DNA from: Clostridium sp. C2-6-12
GTDB taxonomy: Bacteria; Bacillota; Clostridia; Clostridiales; Clostridiaceae
NCBI RefSeq assembly: GCF_009928485.1
Contig: NZ_JAABNP010000002.1
Coordinates: 186,001-250,000 of the forward strand
Direction: 5' to 3'
Length of the DNA stretch: 64,000 nucleotides
Part shown: in pieces, positions 24,888 through 35,056 of the stretch
How the letters are laid out: each line of letters begins with the position of its first letter
How positions within the stretch are numbered: the first letter of the stretch is position 1
Translations under genes and position numbers: made by a program
The notes under the pieces: model-generated
Told to the model about the DNA's origin: nothing
What the model saw: only the letters and a program-made list of their open reading frames with translations
Databases searched by the model: none

Positions 24888-25601
24888 TTATTTTTTTGAT
24901 GAACAAACATTAATAAATTCACTAAAGAGTTGCAATTGATCATCTAAAGCTTCTGGATGCCATTGTACACCCTTCATAAAAAAATCGCCTCTATATTCTA
25001 TTGCTTCTGGAACACCATCTTCGCTTTTAGCTGTGATTTCTAAATTATCACCTAACTCTTTTATACACTGAACATGAAATGAATTTACTGAGATCTTCTT
25101 TTTACCAGAAATCTTTGCAAGAAATGAACCTTTTTCCAAAGAAACACTATGCTGCTTTTCTGCTATTTTTTTATCTATACCTTCATGATTAATTTCTGTA
25201 TTCATTTGCATATCAATATTTTGAAATAGACTTCCTCCTTGCAAAACATTAATAAGCTGGCTTCCTCTACAAATTCCTAAAATAGGTATTTTCTTTTCCT
25301 TAGCAACTAAAAATAAGGCTTTCTCAAATTTATTACGCAAATCAGCTTCTGTACTTTGTTTTTCCAAAGGCTGCTCACCATACCATTTAGAATCTACATT
25401 GGCACCACCAGAAAAAATTATACCATCAAAAGAATTAATCAAATTAATTAAAATTTCCGTTGTAAAATGCTGCAAAACAGGAATTTCTAATGGAATTCCT
25501 CCAGCCCTTTCTACTTTATCTATATATTCATATCCAACTTGTGAATAACTCCTAAATGACCCTTTTTTTATATAGGTTGTAATACCAATGATAGGTTTCA
25601 T
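24888..25601 (-). CDS. Class I glutamine amidotransferase, gamma-glutamyl hydrolase type (peptidase C26)
   Basis: 237 residues. The nucleophile elbow is IPILGICRGSQLINVLQGG, and the catalytic His-x-Glu appears in GVQWHPEAL near the C-terminus. DGIIFSGGANVDSKWYGE is typical of the PuuD/gamma-glutamyl-GABA hydrolase group. These enzymes cleave gamma-glutamyl amides. It is the last gene of the opp operon, 23 bases after oppF, which suggests that the transporter brings in gamma-glutamyl peptides or related amides. That link is inference. Confidence 0.9.
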   Translation of the reverse strand: MKPIIGITTYIKKGSFRSYSQVGYEYIDKVERAGGIPLEIPVLQHFTTEILINLINSFDGIIFSGGANVDSKWYGEQPLEKQSTEADLRNKFEKALFLVAKEKKIPILGICRGSQLINVLQGGSLFQNIDMQMNTEINHEGIDKKIAEKQHSVSLEKGSFLAKISGKKKISVNSFHVQCIKELGDNLEITAKSEDGVPEAIEYRGDFFMKGVQWHPEALDDQLQLFSEFINVCSSKK

Positions 25602-25624
25602 AATAAAAATCTCCTTTTCTTAAG

Positions 25625-26611
25625 TTACTCAAATAAATGACATTTTAGGAAATGCCCACTACTAATTTCTTTAATAACTGGCGCTTCATTCTTGCAGCGT
25701 TCTGTAGCATATGAGCAACGATTGCAGAATTGACACCCTGTACCTTTATCTTCATAAGTTATTTCTGACTCTTCTATATTAATTCTCTGTTTTCTTAATT
25801 TGGGATGACTTACTGGTATAGATTCTATTAGCATTTTTGTATATGGATGTTTTGGATTCTCAAATAACTCTTTACCAGTTGTAAGTTCAACAATACTTCC
25901 TAAATACATAACTGCAATTTTGTCACAGAAGTATTTTACCACACCTAAATCATGTGAGATAAATAAAAAAGTCAATGAATATTTTTCTTTTAATTCATTT
26001 AGCAAATTAATAATTTGTGCTTGAATCGAAACATCTAAAGCAGCTACCGGCTCATCTGCCACCGCAAATTTAGGCTTCACAGCTAAAGCTCTTGCAATTC
26101 CAATACGTTGGCGCTGCCCACCACTAAACTCATGAGGATATCGATTTGCTGCTTCTTTCTCTAAGCCACAGATTTGTAAATATTCTTCTGCCATCTTAAG
26201 TGCATCTTTTCCGTGTGCCAATTTATGTTTTTCGATTCCTTCCGCTACAATCTGTCCAATTTTCATTTTCTTGTCTAAGCTTGCATATGGATCTTGAAAA
26301 ATAATTTGCATATCTTTTCTGAGTTTTAACATTTCCTTCTTATTAATTGATTTTTTATTTTCAATATCAAATAGTGTTTTATCTTCAAATACCACACTTC
26401 CACCATCAGCATCTATTAATTTCAAAATACTCCTGGCAGTTGTGGATTTACCACATCCCGATTCACCTACCAAGGCAAAACTTTCTCCTCTATTAATAGA
26501 AAATGAAATATCATTTACTGCATTTAAAACAGCCTTTTCTTTTCCAAAAATATTTTTTTCAAGTACATATTTTTTCTTAAGATGTTCTACTTTTAAAATT
26601 GTATCACTCAA
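25625..26611 (-). CDS. oppF: Oligopeptide ABC transporter ATP-binding protein
   Basis: About 328 residues. I place the start at the TTG at 26611 because AGGAGG lies nine bases upstream; the longer frame starts in front of that site and inside oppD. It has Walker A ALVGESGCGKSTTARSIL, signature FSGGQRQRIGIARAL and Walker B FAVADEPVAALDVSIQ. The C-terminal oligo_HPY extension (HPYTKMLIESIPV) carries a cluster of Cys residues (GCQFCNRCSYATERCKNEAP). It overlaps the oppD stop by eight bases. Confidence 0.93.
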   Translation of the reverse strand: MSDTILKVEHLKKKYVLEKNIFGKEKAVLNAVNDISFSINRGESFALVGESGCGKSTTARSILKLIDADGGSVVFEDKTLFDIENKKSINKKEMLKLRKDMQIIFQDPYASLDKKMKIGQIVAEGIEKHKLAHGKDALKMAEEYLQICGLEKEAANRYPHEFSGGQRQRIGIARALAVKPKFAVADEPVAALDVSIQAQIINLLNELKEKYSLTFLFISHDLGVVKYFCDKIAVMYLGSIVELTTGKELFENPKHPYTKMLIESIPVSHPKLRKQRINIEESEITYEDKGTGCQFCNRCSYATERCKNEAPVIKEISSGHFLKCHLFE

Positions 26612-27596
26612 AATTCTTTGCCTCCTCATCATATAGCCAACATGCTACTTTATGATTTTGATCTACCTCAAATAAAGGCGGTTGCTCCTTTACACATTTT
26701 TCACAAAACTTTTTAGAACATCTTGTGCTAAAGCGACATCCTGAAGGCATATCTAGTAACGCTGGAACCATACCTTTAATACTTGGCAATGGTTTCCCAC
26801 GTTCACACCTATGAGGTTGAGATTCTAAAAGCCCAATTGTATATGGATGCTTAGGATTATCAAATAATTCATAAACATTGGTTTGTTCTACTAATTTTCC
26901 TGCATATAACACCATTACTTCATCACATACTTCTGCAACAACTGATAAATCATGAGTAATAAATATAATTGAAGTATTAACTTTCTCATTTAACTTTTTT
27001 AATAAATACAAAATTTGAGATTGAATGGTAACATCTAAGGCTGTTGTGGGTTCATCTGCTATTAAAATTTCTGGTTCACAGCTTAAAGCCATTGCAATCA
27101 TTACACGCTGACGCATCCCTCCACTTAAACTATGTGGATATGCATCATAAATTTTTTCTGGATTTGGAATATGTACAGTTTTAAGAAGTTCGATTACTTT
27201 ATTCTTAAGTTCACGTCCTCCCAACTGTTTATGTATTTTTAGAGGCTCTCCGATTTGCCTTCCCACTTTAAATAGTGGATTTAATGAAGTCATTGGTTCT
27301 TGAAAAATCATTGAAATTTCATTTCCTCTAAGATTTTCAAGTTTTTCTTCTGTAAACTTGCTTAAATCCTTTCCATTAAACAGAATTTCCCCTTGTTCAA
27401 TTTTACTTATTTTTTCTGGCAAAAGCTTCATAATAGATAAAGCTAATGTGCTTTTACCGCAACCTGATTCTCCAATTACCCCTAATATTTTTCCTTTTTC
27501 CAGATTAAAACTCACATCATCTATAGCAATTACTTTTCCATTATCTCCAGTAAAACTAACTGAAAGATTATTAACAGATAAATTTTGAGTTTTCAT
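26604..27596 (-). CDS. oppD: Oligopeptide ABC transporter ATP-binding protein
   Basis: 330 residues from the ATG at 27596, eight bases behind AGGAGG (a GTG in that site begins the longer frame). It has Walker A GVIGESGCGKSTLALSIMKLLPE, signature LSGGMRQRVMIAMAL, Walker B ILIADEPTTALDVTIQ, and the C-terminal peptide/nickel-transport extension with CRFSTRCSKKFCEKC. It energises uptake together with oppF. Operon order is oppA-B-C-D-F followed by the amidotransferase gene. Confidence 0.93.
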   Translation of the reverse strand: MKTQNLSVNNLSVSFTGDNGKVIAIDDVSFNLEKGKILGVIGESGCGKSTLALSIMKLLPEKISKIEQGEILFNGKDLSKFTEEKLENLRGNEISMIFQEPMTSLNPLFKVGRQIGEPLKIHKQLGGRELKNKVIELLKTVHIPNPEKIYDAYPHSLSGGMRQRVMIAMALSCEPEILIADEPTTALDVTIQSQILYLLKKLNEKVNTSIIFITHDLSVVAEVCDEVMVLYAGKLVEQTNVYELFDNPKHPYTIGLLESQPHRCERGKPLPSIKGMVPALLDMPSGCRFSTRCSKKFCEKCVKEQPPLFEVDQNHKVACWLYDEEAKNFE

Positions 27597-27608
27597 GTAT
27601 TGCACCTC

Positions 27609-28448
27609 CTAAATTTTCATTTTTGGATCAAGTGCATCTCGCAACCCATCACCAACAAAATTTATTGATAAGACTGATAAAAAAACTAATAATCCTGCTG
27701 GAATCCATAACCACCATTCATTTTGTAATACACGCATACTTTGAGCTGCTGATAATATATTTCCCCAACTTGGTTCTGGTTGTTTTACTCCAAGCCCTAA
27801 GAAACTTAATCCGGCTTCCATTAATATTCCTTGAGCAACGCTTAATGTAGCATTTACAATAACTGGTGATAATATATTAGGCAGCAAATGATTAAAAATT
27901 ATTTTAAAATTGCTAAATCCCATAGCACGTGCAGCTTCAATAAACTCACTATGCTTAAGTGATAAAATCTCAGCACGTACAATTCTAGCCACTCCCGTCC
28001 ATTGTAGCAAGCCAATAATCAAAATTACATTCCATGCACTAGGTCCAATGAGTGCAGCAATTGTAATTGCAATTACAAAAAAGGGAAAACACATAACAGT
28101 GTCTACAATACGCATAATAACATTATCTATCCATTTTCCATAAAATCCACTAATTGATCCAAGAGTAACACCAATAAGTAATTGTAATATAGTTGCAGTA
28201 AGAGCAACACCTAGTGAAACACGCCCCCCATATAGCAGCCTTGTAAAAACATCTCTACCAAGTTCATCAGTTCCAAGTAAATGCTTTAAACTAGGGCGAC
28301 TTTCTATACTCATTAAATCGATAGTATCTCTTAAATAATTTGTTAAGATAGGTGCTAAAACTGCTGCCAAAACAAATAAAGTCAAAAGAATAAAACCAAT
28401 CATAGCCAGCTTATTTTTTAGAAATCTATGTAAAATCGAATGTTTCAA
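27609..28448 (-). CDS. oppC: Oligopeptide ABC transporter permease
   Basis: 279 residues, starting with TTG seven bases behind GGGGGAG. It has an N-terminal helix (MIGFILLTLFVLAAVLAPIL), the LLGTDELGRDVFTRLLYGGRVSLGVAL signature of DppC/OppC proteins, and the EAA loop EFIEAARAMGFSNFKIIFNHLLPN. It has five or six membrane spans. It forms the channel with oppB. Confidence 0.92.
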   Translation of the reverse strand: MKHSILHRFLKNKLAMIGFILLTLFVLAAVLAPILTNYLRDTIDLMSIESRPSLKHLLGTDELGRDVFTRLLYGGRVSLGVALTATILQLLIGVTLGSISGFYGKWIDNVIMRIVDTVMCFPFFVIAITIAALIGPSAWNVILIIGLLQWTGVARIVRAEILSLKHSEFIEAARAMGFSNFKIIFNHLLPNILSPVIVNATLSVAQGILMEAGLSFLGLGVKQPEPSWGNILSAAQSMRVLQNEWWLWIPAGLLVFLSVLSINFVGDGLRDALDPKMKI

Positions 28449-28462
28449 CTATGTCTCCCCCT

Positions 28463-29425
28463 CTATTCATATTCAACACGCTTATCTACAACAGAATAAA
28501 GAATATCTGCTAGTAAATTAGTAAGTAAACTTATTACAGCAACCATCATTACTATTCCCATAATAAGTGGATAATCACGACTCATAACTGCATTATAATT
28601 TAATCTTCCAATCCCTGGCCAAACAAAAATTGTTTCTGTTAATAATGCACCTGATAATAGTGACGGTATCTGCATAGTTACTACTGTAATTAATGGCAGT
28701 AATTCATTCTTTAAAGCATGTTGGTAAATAATATTTCTTTTTCTTACTCCTTTTGAATGTGCTGTTCGTATATAGTCAGTTTTTAATATTTCAATCATAT
28801 CAGAACGAGTATAACGCATTAAACTAGCTGTATTCATTAGAGCAAGAACTACCATTGGTAATACCATATGCTTAGCAATGTCAAATGCATACGCCCATCC
28901 ACTTAAATTAACACCAGTACTTATCATTCCTGAAATCGGAAACCATCCAAGATCTACTGAAAATACTTTAATCAAAAGCATTCCAAAGAAAAATGAAGGA
29001 ATTGACAATCCCATGAAAGCAAAAACTGTAACAATATAGTCAGTTCTTGTACGTTGTTTTGTGGCACTTATTACGCCGCAAGGAATTGCTATTAAAATAC
29101 TAATTATCATGGAGCATAATGATAAAATCACTGTATTTCCTAATCGACTTGAAATTACACTTAATACTGGCTGTTTAAATTGAATAGAATATCCAAGATC
29201 TCCTTGTATAGCACGTAATAGCCATTTAAAGTATTGAACAATAATTGGATCATTATATCCTAGTTTTTCTAACATTTTTTCTTGCATTTCTTTTGAAAGA
29301 TTAGGATCCATCATAGATGAAAAAGGATCTCCTGGTTGTAATTTAACAAGTATAAACACAATAATAGATATTCCTATCAATACCGGAATAGTTTGTATTA
29401 AACGCTTAAAAACATATTTTTTCAA
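28463..29425 (-). CDS. oppB: Oligopeptide ABC transporter permease
   Basis: 320 residues with a TTG start about ten bases behind GGAAGGA. It opens with the standard KYVFKRLIQTIPVLIGISIIVFILVKLQPGDPF of DppB/OppB permeases. The EAA loop is DYIRTAHSKGVRKRNIIYQHALKNELLPLI. It has six membrane spans. It lies 14 bases before oppC and about 70 bases after oppA. Confidence 0.92.
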   Translation of the reverse strand: MKKYVFKRLIQTIPVLIGISIIVFILVKLQPGDPFSSMMDPNLSKEMQEKMLEKLGYNDPIIVQYFKWLLRAIQGDLGYSIQFKQPVLSVISSRLGNTVILSLCSMIISILIAIPCGVISATKQRTRTDYIVTVFAFMGLSIPSFFFGMLLIKVFSVDLGWFPISGMISTGVNLSGWAYAFDIAKHMVLPMVVLALMNTASLMRYTRSDMIEILKTDYIRTAHSKGVRKRNIIYQHALKNELLPLITVVTMQIPSLLSGALLTETIFVWPGIGRLNYNAVMSRDYPLIMGIVMMVAVISLLTNLLADILYSVVDKRVEYE

Positions 29426-29495
29426 GAACTCTCAGTCCTTCCTATAAAAAATTATATCGATTAAAGCCATAAGCTTTAACCGATACATATTATTC

Positions 29496-31169
29496 TTATT
29501 TTGAAATTGTCCAATTTTGAATATTAGGGAATACAGAATATGCTGAATATTTGTATCCTTCTAATTTTGGATTATGTGCACGAATAGCATTTTGTGAATA
29601 TAAGAACACATATGGTGCTTCTTCATTTAGTATTTGCCCCCACTTTGCATAAATTTCTTTACGCTCATTACGATCGATTGTAGTTGCACCTTTTTCAATT
29701 AATTCATCACTTTGAGCATTAATAAAGTTTGAAAAATTAAATTGTGATCCATTTGCAATTTTTGAAGACCAATATCTATCAGCATCTCCTGGATCTACTT
29801 CAAGTGTAAATCCAAGTAGTCCCATATCATAATCTCCTTCTCCTTTAGTCTTTGCCATAGCAGATGCAATGTCCATTGTACTTATATTTACTTTAATACC
29901 TACATCCTTTAAATTTTGTTGAATAATAGGAGCACTTTGTTCGCGAACTTTATTTCCTGTTGGTACCATTAAATCTACTTCAAATTTCTTGCCATCTTTT
30001 TCAAGAACACCATTATTATCGCTCCATCCAGCTTCTTTTAGTAACTGTTTTGCTTTATCAGTGCTGTAATCATAACTATTAAGACCTGATTGTGGATAAG
30101 CCCATCCTGCTAATGATATTGGTGTATTTATAACCTGTCCATGATCAGTCAATAAGCTATCAACTATTCCTTTTCTGTTTATAGCATAAGTAATTGCTTG
30201 ACGAACTTTTTTATCCTTAAAAAATTCACGATTACTATTCATAGTCATAAATTGATAATTTGCACTTGGCTTTTCTTCAATCTTTATACCTGCATTTTTC
30301 AATGTTTGTAAATCTTCTGCCTTGGTACTTGAAAGTTCTACAACGTCAAGATCTCCCTTAGCTAATTCAGAAAGTTCTGTTTCAGTATTTGTTACTTTGA
30401 AGATAAACTTATCAATCTTTGGTGTTCCACCAAAATAAGTATCATTTTTTGCTAATTCTACATATTGATCTGCCTTAAATTCTGTAAGTTTAAAAGGACC
30501 TGTTCCTATTGGCTTATTAAGCAAATCGCTTTGCTTGTCCCATTCAGCAATATTTACTTTACTCCAAATATGCTTTGGAATAATACCACGTTGTGAGAAA
30601 TTAGATAATGCAGGCGCATATACTTTAGTATATGTAAAACTTATTGTATTTTTATCTATAACTTTAATTCCACTAATGGAACTTGACTTACCATCATGAT
30701 AATCTTGTGCACCAACTATTTTAGAAATTTCATTAAATCTTGATCCTGTATACTTTGGATCAGCTATACTAGTAAATGTAAAGGCAACGTCATCTGCTGT
30801 AAAATCTTCCCCATCATGCCACTTAACATCTTTTCTTAAATTAAATGTTAATGTAAGCTTATCCTCTGAAAATTCATATTTCTCTGCAAGGCCTGGTTTG
30901 AATTCGTTATTTTCATCTAACAAAATCAATGGTGAATATACTAAGTTATTTACATTATTATCATACGTTGTATTTGATAACAAAGGACTAAATAATCCTT
31001 TTGGCGAAGATTCTACTGCATATCTAAGTACAGAACCTTCTCCTGATGCTTTGCTTGAAGAAGCATTTGTTGGTATTTCTGCAGATGTGGAACCACAACC
31101 ATTTAATAATGATAATGATAATAATGTTGATATTATCCCCGCTAAAATTTTATTTTTCCTATAAATCAT
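29496..31169 (-). CDS. oppA: Extracellular peptide-binding lipoprotein
   Basis: 557 residues from the ATG at 31169, behind AAAGGGG. The lipoprotein signal has a LLNGC lipobox. It is a family 5 solute-binding protein, with LTFNLRKDVKWHDGEDFTADDVAFTF, GTGPFKLTEF and QAITYAINRKGIVDSLL as landmarks. It captures the substrate at the outer face of the membrane. It is first in the opp operon. No clear operator is seen upstream. Confidence 0.94.
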   Translation of the reverse strand: MIYRKNKILAGIISTLLSLSLLNGCGSTSAEIPTNASSSKASGEGSVLRYAVESSPKGLFSPLLSNTTYDNNVNNLVYSPLILLDENNEFKPGLAEKYEFSEDKLTLTFNLRKDVKWHDGEDFTADDVAFTFTSIADPKYTGSRFNEISKIVGAQDYHDGKSSSISGIKVIDKNTISFTYTKVYAPALSNFSQRGIIPKHIWSKVNIAEWDKQSDLLNKPIGTGPFKLTEFKADQYVELAKNDTYFGGTPKIDKFIFKVTNTETELSELAKGDLDVVELSSTKAEDLQTLKNAGIKIEEKPSANYQFMTMNSNREFFKDKKVRQAITYAINRKGIVDSLLTDHGQVINTPISLAGWAYPQSGLNSYDYSTDKAKQLLKEAGWSDNNGVLEKDGKKFEVDLMVPTGNKVREQSAPIIQQNLKDVGIKVNISTMDIASAMAKTKGEGDYDMGLLGFTLEVDPGDADRYWSSKIANGSQFNFSNFINAQSDELIEKGATTIDRNERKEIYAKWGQILNEEAPYVFLYSQNAIRAHNPKLEGYKYSAYSVFPNIQNWTISK

Positions 31170-31506
31170 AAGTATTCCCCTTTTCATAAAATATATTGCT
31201 TATTGAAATAAAACTAATAATATGTTTCAACAAATAAACCACTTAAACTTATTTGATTTAATTAGTTTTAAAGTAGGTTATTTATATAAAACTTATATAT
31301 TATTTTTTTAAACAAACTGAATTATTGCATTTATTAATATTTCCCCTTGTACAAGTTAATTACAATTATTATTTCATAAATTTAATTCAGAGTATTTCTA
31401 TATGTTTAGTATAAGTCACAAGTAATTAAATGTCAATAATACCAACTATATATATAGAAAATATTTTCCTTAATTGGTTTTTATGATTATATGAGAAAAA
31501 TAAAAT
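31170..31506. other. Intergenic region upstream of oppA
   Basis: A/T-rich region holding the opp promoter. I see no convincing riboswitch, T-box or operator dyad. Confidence 0.35.
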
Positions 31507-31541
31507 AAGCACAATCTATTCAATATAAATAGATTGTGCTT
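31507..31541 (-). terminator. Intrinsic terminator of the 100-residue protein gene
   Basis: A 14-bp perfect stem (AAGCACAATCTATT and its complement, seven-base loop). The minus strand continues with a T-containing stretch. Confidence 0.75.
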
Positions 31542-31614
31542 TTCTTCATTTCTTATTTTGTTTTTTTACTACTGGCATAAATAATTTAAAATTACCACGC
31601 AAACATTAGTATTA

Positions 31615-31914
31615 TTATAATTTTGATTTAATTCCATCATATATATATACTAAATATTCCACATCAACACCATTATTTATTAATTTATCAATTCTGTTCT
31701 TAGCCATTTCCATTGTTTCTTTTGCCTGCTTAAAATCCCTATCCTTAATACAGGTATTGGCGTAAGCTAATAAATAATCTATTTTTAATACATCTTCTGC
31801 TAAATCTTCCCTATCTTCATTCACTAACTTAACCAGTAAAGAATATATCTTAGGTGTTGTCGTATTTTTAGTTTCTTTTAATATGTCCGTATTTCTACTA
31901 GTTCTTTTTGCCAT
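31615..31914 (-). CDS. Hypothetical helical protein, about 99 residues
   Basis: Start chosen at the ATG at 31914 (MAKRTSRNTD...), 11 bases behind GAGGTG. It appears all-helical, with two TPR-like stretches (LVNEDREDLAEDVLKIDYLLAYANTCIKDRDFKQAKETMEMAKNRIDKLI), but I cannot match a family. No signal peptide. It lies about 60 bases after the chemoreceptor gene and has its own terminator, so it may be co-transcribed with it. Confidence 0.7.
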   Translation of the reverse strand: MAKRTSRNTDILKETKNTTTPKIYSLLVKLVNEDREDLAEDVLKIDYLLAYANTCIKDRDFKQAKETMEMAKNRIDKLINNGVDVEYLVYIYDGIKSKL

Positions 31915-31977
31915 AAGATTCACACACCTCATTTCAAAGACGATTATATCATAAAAATAATATGTATCAAATGTTTT

Positions 31978-33684
31978 TTATACCTTAAATTTTTGAATTA
32001 TTTCGTTAAGATTTTGAGCGAGCTCTGCTTGACTTTGAGCAGTTAATGCAACTTGTTCTAATGCTCTTGTAGTTTCATTCATGCTTTCTCTTATTACTTC
32101 TGCATTTTCACTAGATTTTTGTGATACTCCAGCCATATTTTGTACAGCTTCACTTACTTGTCCAATAGTTGCAGTTACTTCTTCTGACATAGCAGCAATT
32201 TCTTCTGACATATTGCTTACATAATCAGAATCCTTATAATATTGATTTCCTGTTTGTTCATATGCCTCAAATTGTAAACTTATATCTTTATTAATAAATT
32301 CTACTATCTCATTTCCTGTATCAATACTATTCATAAATGTTTCTTGTACTTTATTTATAGTTTCTTGAATATTTTTTACAGCCTCTGATGATTGTTCCGC
32401 AAGCATTTTAACTTGTTCTGCTACAACTGCGAATCCCTTTCCCATATCTCCTGCTCTTGCAGCTTCTATTGCTGCATTTAGTGCAAGTAAATTTGTCTGA
32501 TCTGATATATCTGCTATGGTATCTGCCATAACTTTAATATTAGTTACTATCTTTCCCTCTTCAATAACCTTTGCCATTTTTTGTTCTTTTTCATAAGCTA
32601 TTGCTTTAGCTTCCTTCAATGCTCTTTGGCTATTACCTTTAACTTCAACAGCTCTTTGTTTCGCAGCATTTGAATTTGTACTTCCATCCATAGCTTTTTG
32701 TGAAAGTAAATTTATACTTGAATCAACTTCTTGAATTGAAGCACTTATTTCTTCTGTTCCTGCACTTGATTCCTGCATACTACTAGCAATATTATTTACC
32801 GCTTCATCTATACTCATCGCCTTAGAGGATAATTCCTCAACGGTTGCAGAAAGCTCCTCACTAGATGAACCTATATCTTGGGATTTTTCTTGAATTATCT
32901 TAACTAAATTATTTACGTTTTCTTGAGCTTTATTTAACTGAATACCTGTTTTTCCAAATTCATCTTTTCTTGTAATTGAAATTGGAGTCGAAAAATCATA
33001 TGAAGCTAATCTCATTGCATACTCTTTTATCTTTTCAAGTGGTTTACTTATATCATTGGTCATAAGTATTCCAAGAAAAATTGCAATTACAAATCCCAAA
33101 ATTGTTATTATGCATATTGTTACATTCAACTTTTTATTTATTGAATGAATTTCATCATTTGCTAATTTAGCGTCATTTAACTTATTTTGAATTAATAAAT
33201 CTAAATCATTAAACATTGCTTCTCTAACTTTTGACAGCTCTGAATATTTTTCCTCTGCTTCTGCAAACTTTCCTTCATCTATAAATTTAATTACTTCCTC
33301 TCTTAAAGGTCTGTATTGCTTCAATAAATTAATGAATACGTCATATACCTTTTTTTCATCATCTCCAATTGGTAATTTTTCAAATTCACTAATATATTCA
33401 TTATCTTCATCTTGATTAGCTTTAATAATTTTCTCTAATTCAACTCTTTTAGATGAATCTCGTACATAAATTAGTGAAAGCACATTACTTTTTATTTCAG
33501 TTAAATTTTGCTTCATATCCGTTAATATATAAACACCACGTACATTTTGAGCATAAATTTTTTCTGCACCTCTACCTATATTGTTAAGTGAAAAAACTCC
33601 TATTCCTCCTACAATTCCGATCATACACGCCATAATTAAAAAGGCCGCAATTAATTTGATTCTTACTTTTACATTTTTCAACAC
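31978..33684 (-). CDS. Methyl-accepting chemotaxis protein
   Basis: 568 residues; GTG start seven bases behind AAGGA. It has an N-terminal helix ([19 protein letters not shown]), a four-helix-bundle type sensor domain (about 30-185), a second helix ([19 protein letters not shown]) and a HAMP domain. The long signalling helix carries the conserved hairpin [41 protein letters not shown]. It signals to CheA/CheW. Ligand unknown. It lies downstream of the chemoreceptor relic at 34051-34248, which is consistent with local duplication and decay of this family. Confidence 0.93.
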   Translation of the reverse strand: MLKNVKVRIKLIAAFLIMACMIGIVGGIGVFSLNNIGRGAEKIYAQNVRGVYILTDMKQNLTEIKSNVLSLIYVRDSSKRVELEKIIKANQDEDNEYISEFEKLPIGDDEKKVYDVFINLLKQYRPLREEVIKFIDEGKFAEAEEKYSELSKVREAMFNDLDLLIQNKLNDAKLANDEIHSINKKLNVTICIITILGFVIAIFLGILMTNDISKPLEKIKEYAMRLASYDFSTPISITRKDEFGKTGIQLNKAQENVNNLVKIIQEKSQDIGSSSEELSATVEELSSKAMSIDEAVNNIASSMQESSAGTEEISASIQEVDSSINLLSQKAMDGSTNSNAAKQRAVEVKGNSQRALKEAKAIAYEKEQKMAKVIEEGKIVTNIKVMADTIADISDQTNLLALNAAIEAARAGDMGKGFAVVAEQVKMLAEQSSEAVKNIQETINKVQETFMNSIDTGNEIVEFINKDISLQFEAYEQTGNQYYKDSDYVSNMSEEIAAMSEEVTATIGQVSEAVQNMAGVSQKSSENAEVIRESMNETTRALEQVALTAQSQAELAQNLNEIIQKFKV

Positions 33685-33970
33685 TTTTATTTCCTTACCT
33701 TTCCCGTCACATACTAAAAATTATCAACTCTACGTTCATGCAATATCAAAAGTTCTTAAATTTTTTTTACAAAACATAAAACAATCTAGTTTGACCACCT
33801 CTATGAACTTAACAAAAACTTTTTATCTACATTTTTTTGTTTTAACTGACAATTTTCTATCTTTTGCCAACATTGATTATATTACTAGATTTTATATTTT
33901 GCAATGTGCAAAATAAGATGAACTATATTTTATTCAACACTTTTATACTATTTGTTAATTATAAGCAAAA
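33685..33970. other. Intergenic region upstream of the chemoreceptor
   Basis: Holds the promoter of the chemoreceptor gene; nothing further that I can support. Confidence 0.3.
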
Positions 33971-34002
33971 AAAACATAGATTATTAAATTTCTCTATGTT
34001 TT
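33971..34002 (-). terminator. Orphan terminator behind the chemoreceptor relic
   Basis: Arms AAAACATAGA and TCTATGTTTT with a 12-base loop are followed on the minus strand by a T run. No intact gene precedes it, so it probably served the decayed chemoreceptor. Confidence 0.65.
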
Positions 34003-34050
34003 ATGATAAAATTATCCTATTAAATTTCAAATTTTATAATTTTATTTTTA

Positions 34051-34248
34051 AGCTTTTTGCACTTTCTTTAGTATCATCTGTCCTTTTATTTATTTCTCCA
34101 GCTTGAACCTATCCTTCTTCAGATTTATCTACTATTGAATTGACAGCTCTTTCTATTTCCTGAGATGTCGCTGACATTTCCTGTGCAGAAGCTGCTGTTT
34201 CCTCCATAGTAACCGAAAGTTGTTGAGTAGTTGCAGAAAAACCTTCTA
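34051..34248 (-). pseudogene. Relic of a methyl-accepting chemotaxis protein signalling domain
   Basis: On the minus strand one frame reads EGFSATTQQLSVTMEE, then TAASAQEMSATSQEIERAVN, then SIVDKSEEG, a TAG stop, then VQAGEINKRTDDTKESAKS. This is the methylation-helix part of a chemoreceptor. The membrane part and the conserved hairpin tip are absent, there is an in-frame stop and no start codon. About 200 bases remain, next to an intact chemoreceptor gene. Confidence 0.8.
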
Positions 34249-34377
34249 TTTTTTAATTTAATATAGTAAAGAAACTCCTGAGAGCATTGCAATCTTTATT
34301 CTAATTCCCCTTAGTATCCATAGCAAGTGCTTATAAAATTCTATCATAAAATATGCTTTACTATTATTTATATAGAC

Positions 34378-35025
34378 CTATTCCTGTAAAATAGCAATTG
34401 CGCGAATCGGAGCTCCATCAGAATTTTCAAATTTTATAGGTAATGCACAAAAGGTAAACAAATCATTTCCTATTTTATCTAGATCCGTAAGATTTTCAAT
34501 AATTACTATATCAGTTTCACCAAGAAGCTTTTTATGAATAGTTAAGTTTTCATCTGAAATAGGATCAATTCCCATAACATCTAAGCCAACACCTTTTTTC
34601 CTACTGCTTTTTATATATTCTGCAACTTCTTCCGTAATATATGGATAATCTCCAAAGTAAGTATTTGTTCCCCAATACTTATCCCAGCCTGTATAAAACA
34701 AAATAAATTCTGATTGATCAGCATTTTCTTTTACTGCTTCAATATATTTCATTGATATTCTTTGACCTGATTGCAAATCACTACAATTAATAACTATAGC
34801 TTTCCCAAAAAATTGCTCTACCTTAAATGAATCTAAGGTAGTTCTTTGCGGAAATAAATGTGCAGGAGAATCCATATGAGTTCCCGTATGCGAAAACATA
34901 GTTATTAAAGTTTCTTTAAAACCATTTTTCTCGTATGTATTTGCTAATTCTAGTTTTGGTCCATCAGTGCCTGGATATACTGGCATATTCTCTGAAATAG
35001 TATGTGTTAAATCAATTACTTTCAT
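34378..35025 (-). CDS. Cyclase-family metal hydrolase (kynurenine formamidase-like)
   Basis: 215 residues. It has the family signature HTGTHMDSPAHLF (metal-binding HxGTHxDxPxH) after the opening VIDLTHTISENMPVYPG. Later come FILFYTGWDKYWG and KKGVGLDVMGIDPISD. These Mn/Zn hydrolases cleave formamides or cyclic amides. There is no tryptophan-degradation gene nearby, so a kynurenine role is unsupported. It lies 30 bases after the DUF1905/C39-like gene, so the two may be co-transcribed. Confidence 0.9.
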   Translation of the reverse strand: MKVIDLTHTISENMPVYPGTDGPKLELANTYEKNGFKETLITMFSHTGTHMDSPAHLFPQRTTLDSFKVEQFFGKAIVINCSDLQSGQRISMKYIEAVKENADQSEFILFYTGWDKYWGTNTYFGDYPYITEEVAEYIKSSRKKGVGLDVMGIDPISDENLTIHKKLLGETDIVIIENLTDLDKIGNDLFTFCALPIKFENSDGAPIRAIAILQE

Positions 35026-35056
35026 AAAAACTCCTCACTTCTAATAACTTTAAATT

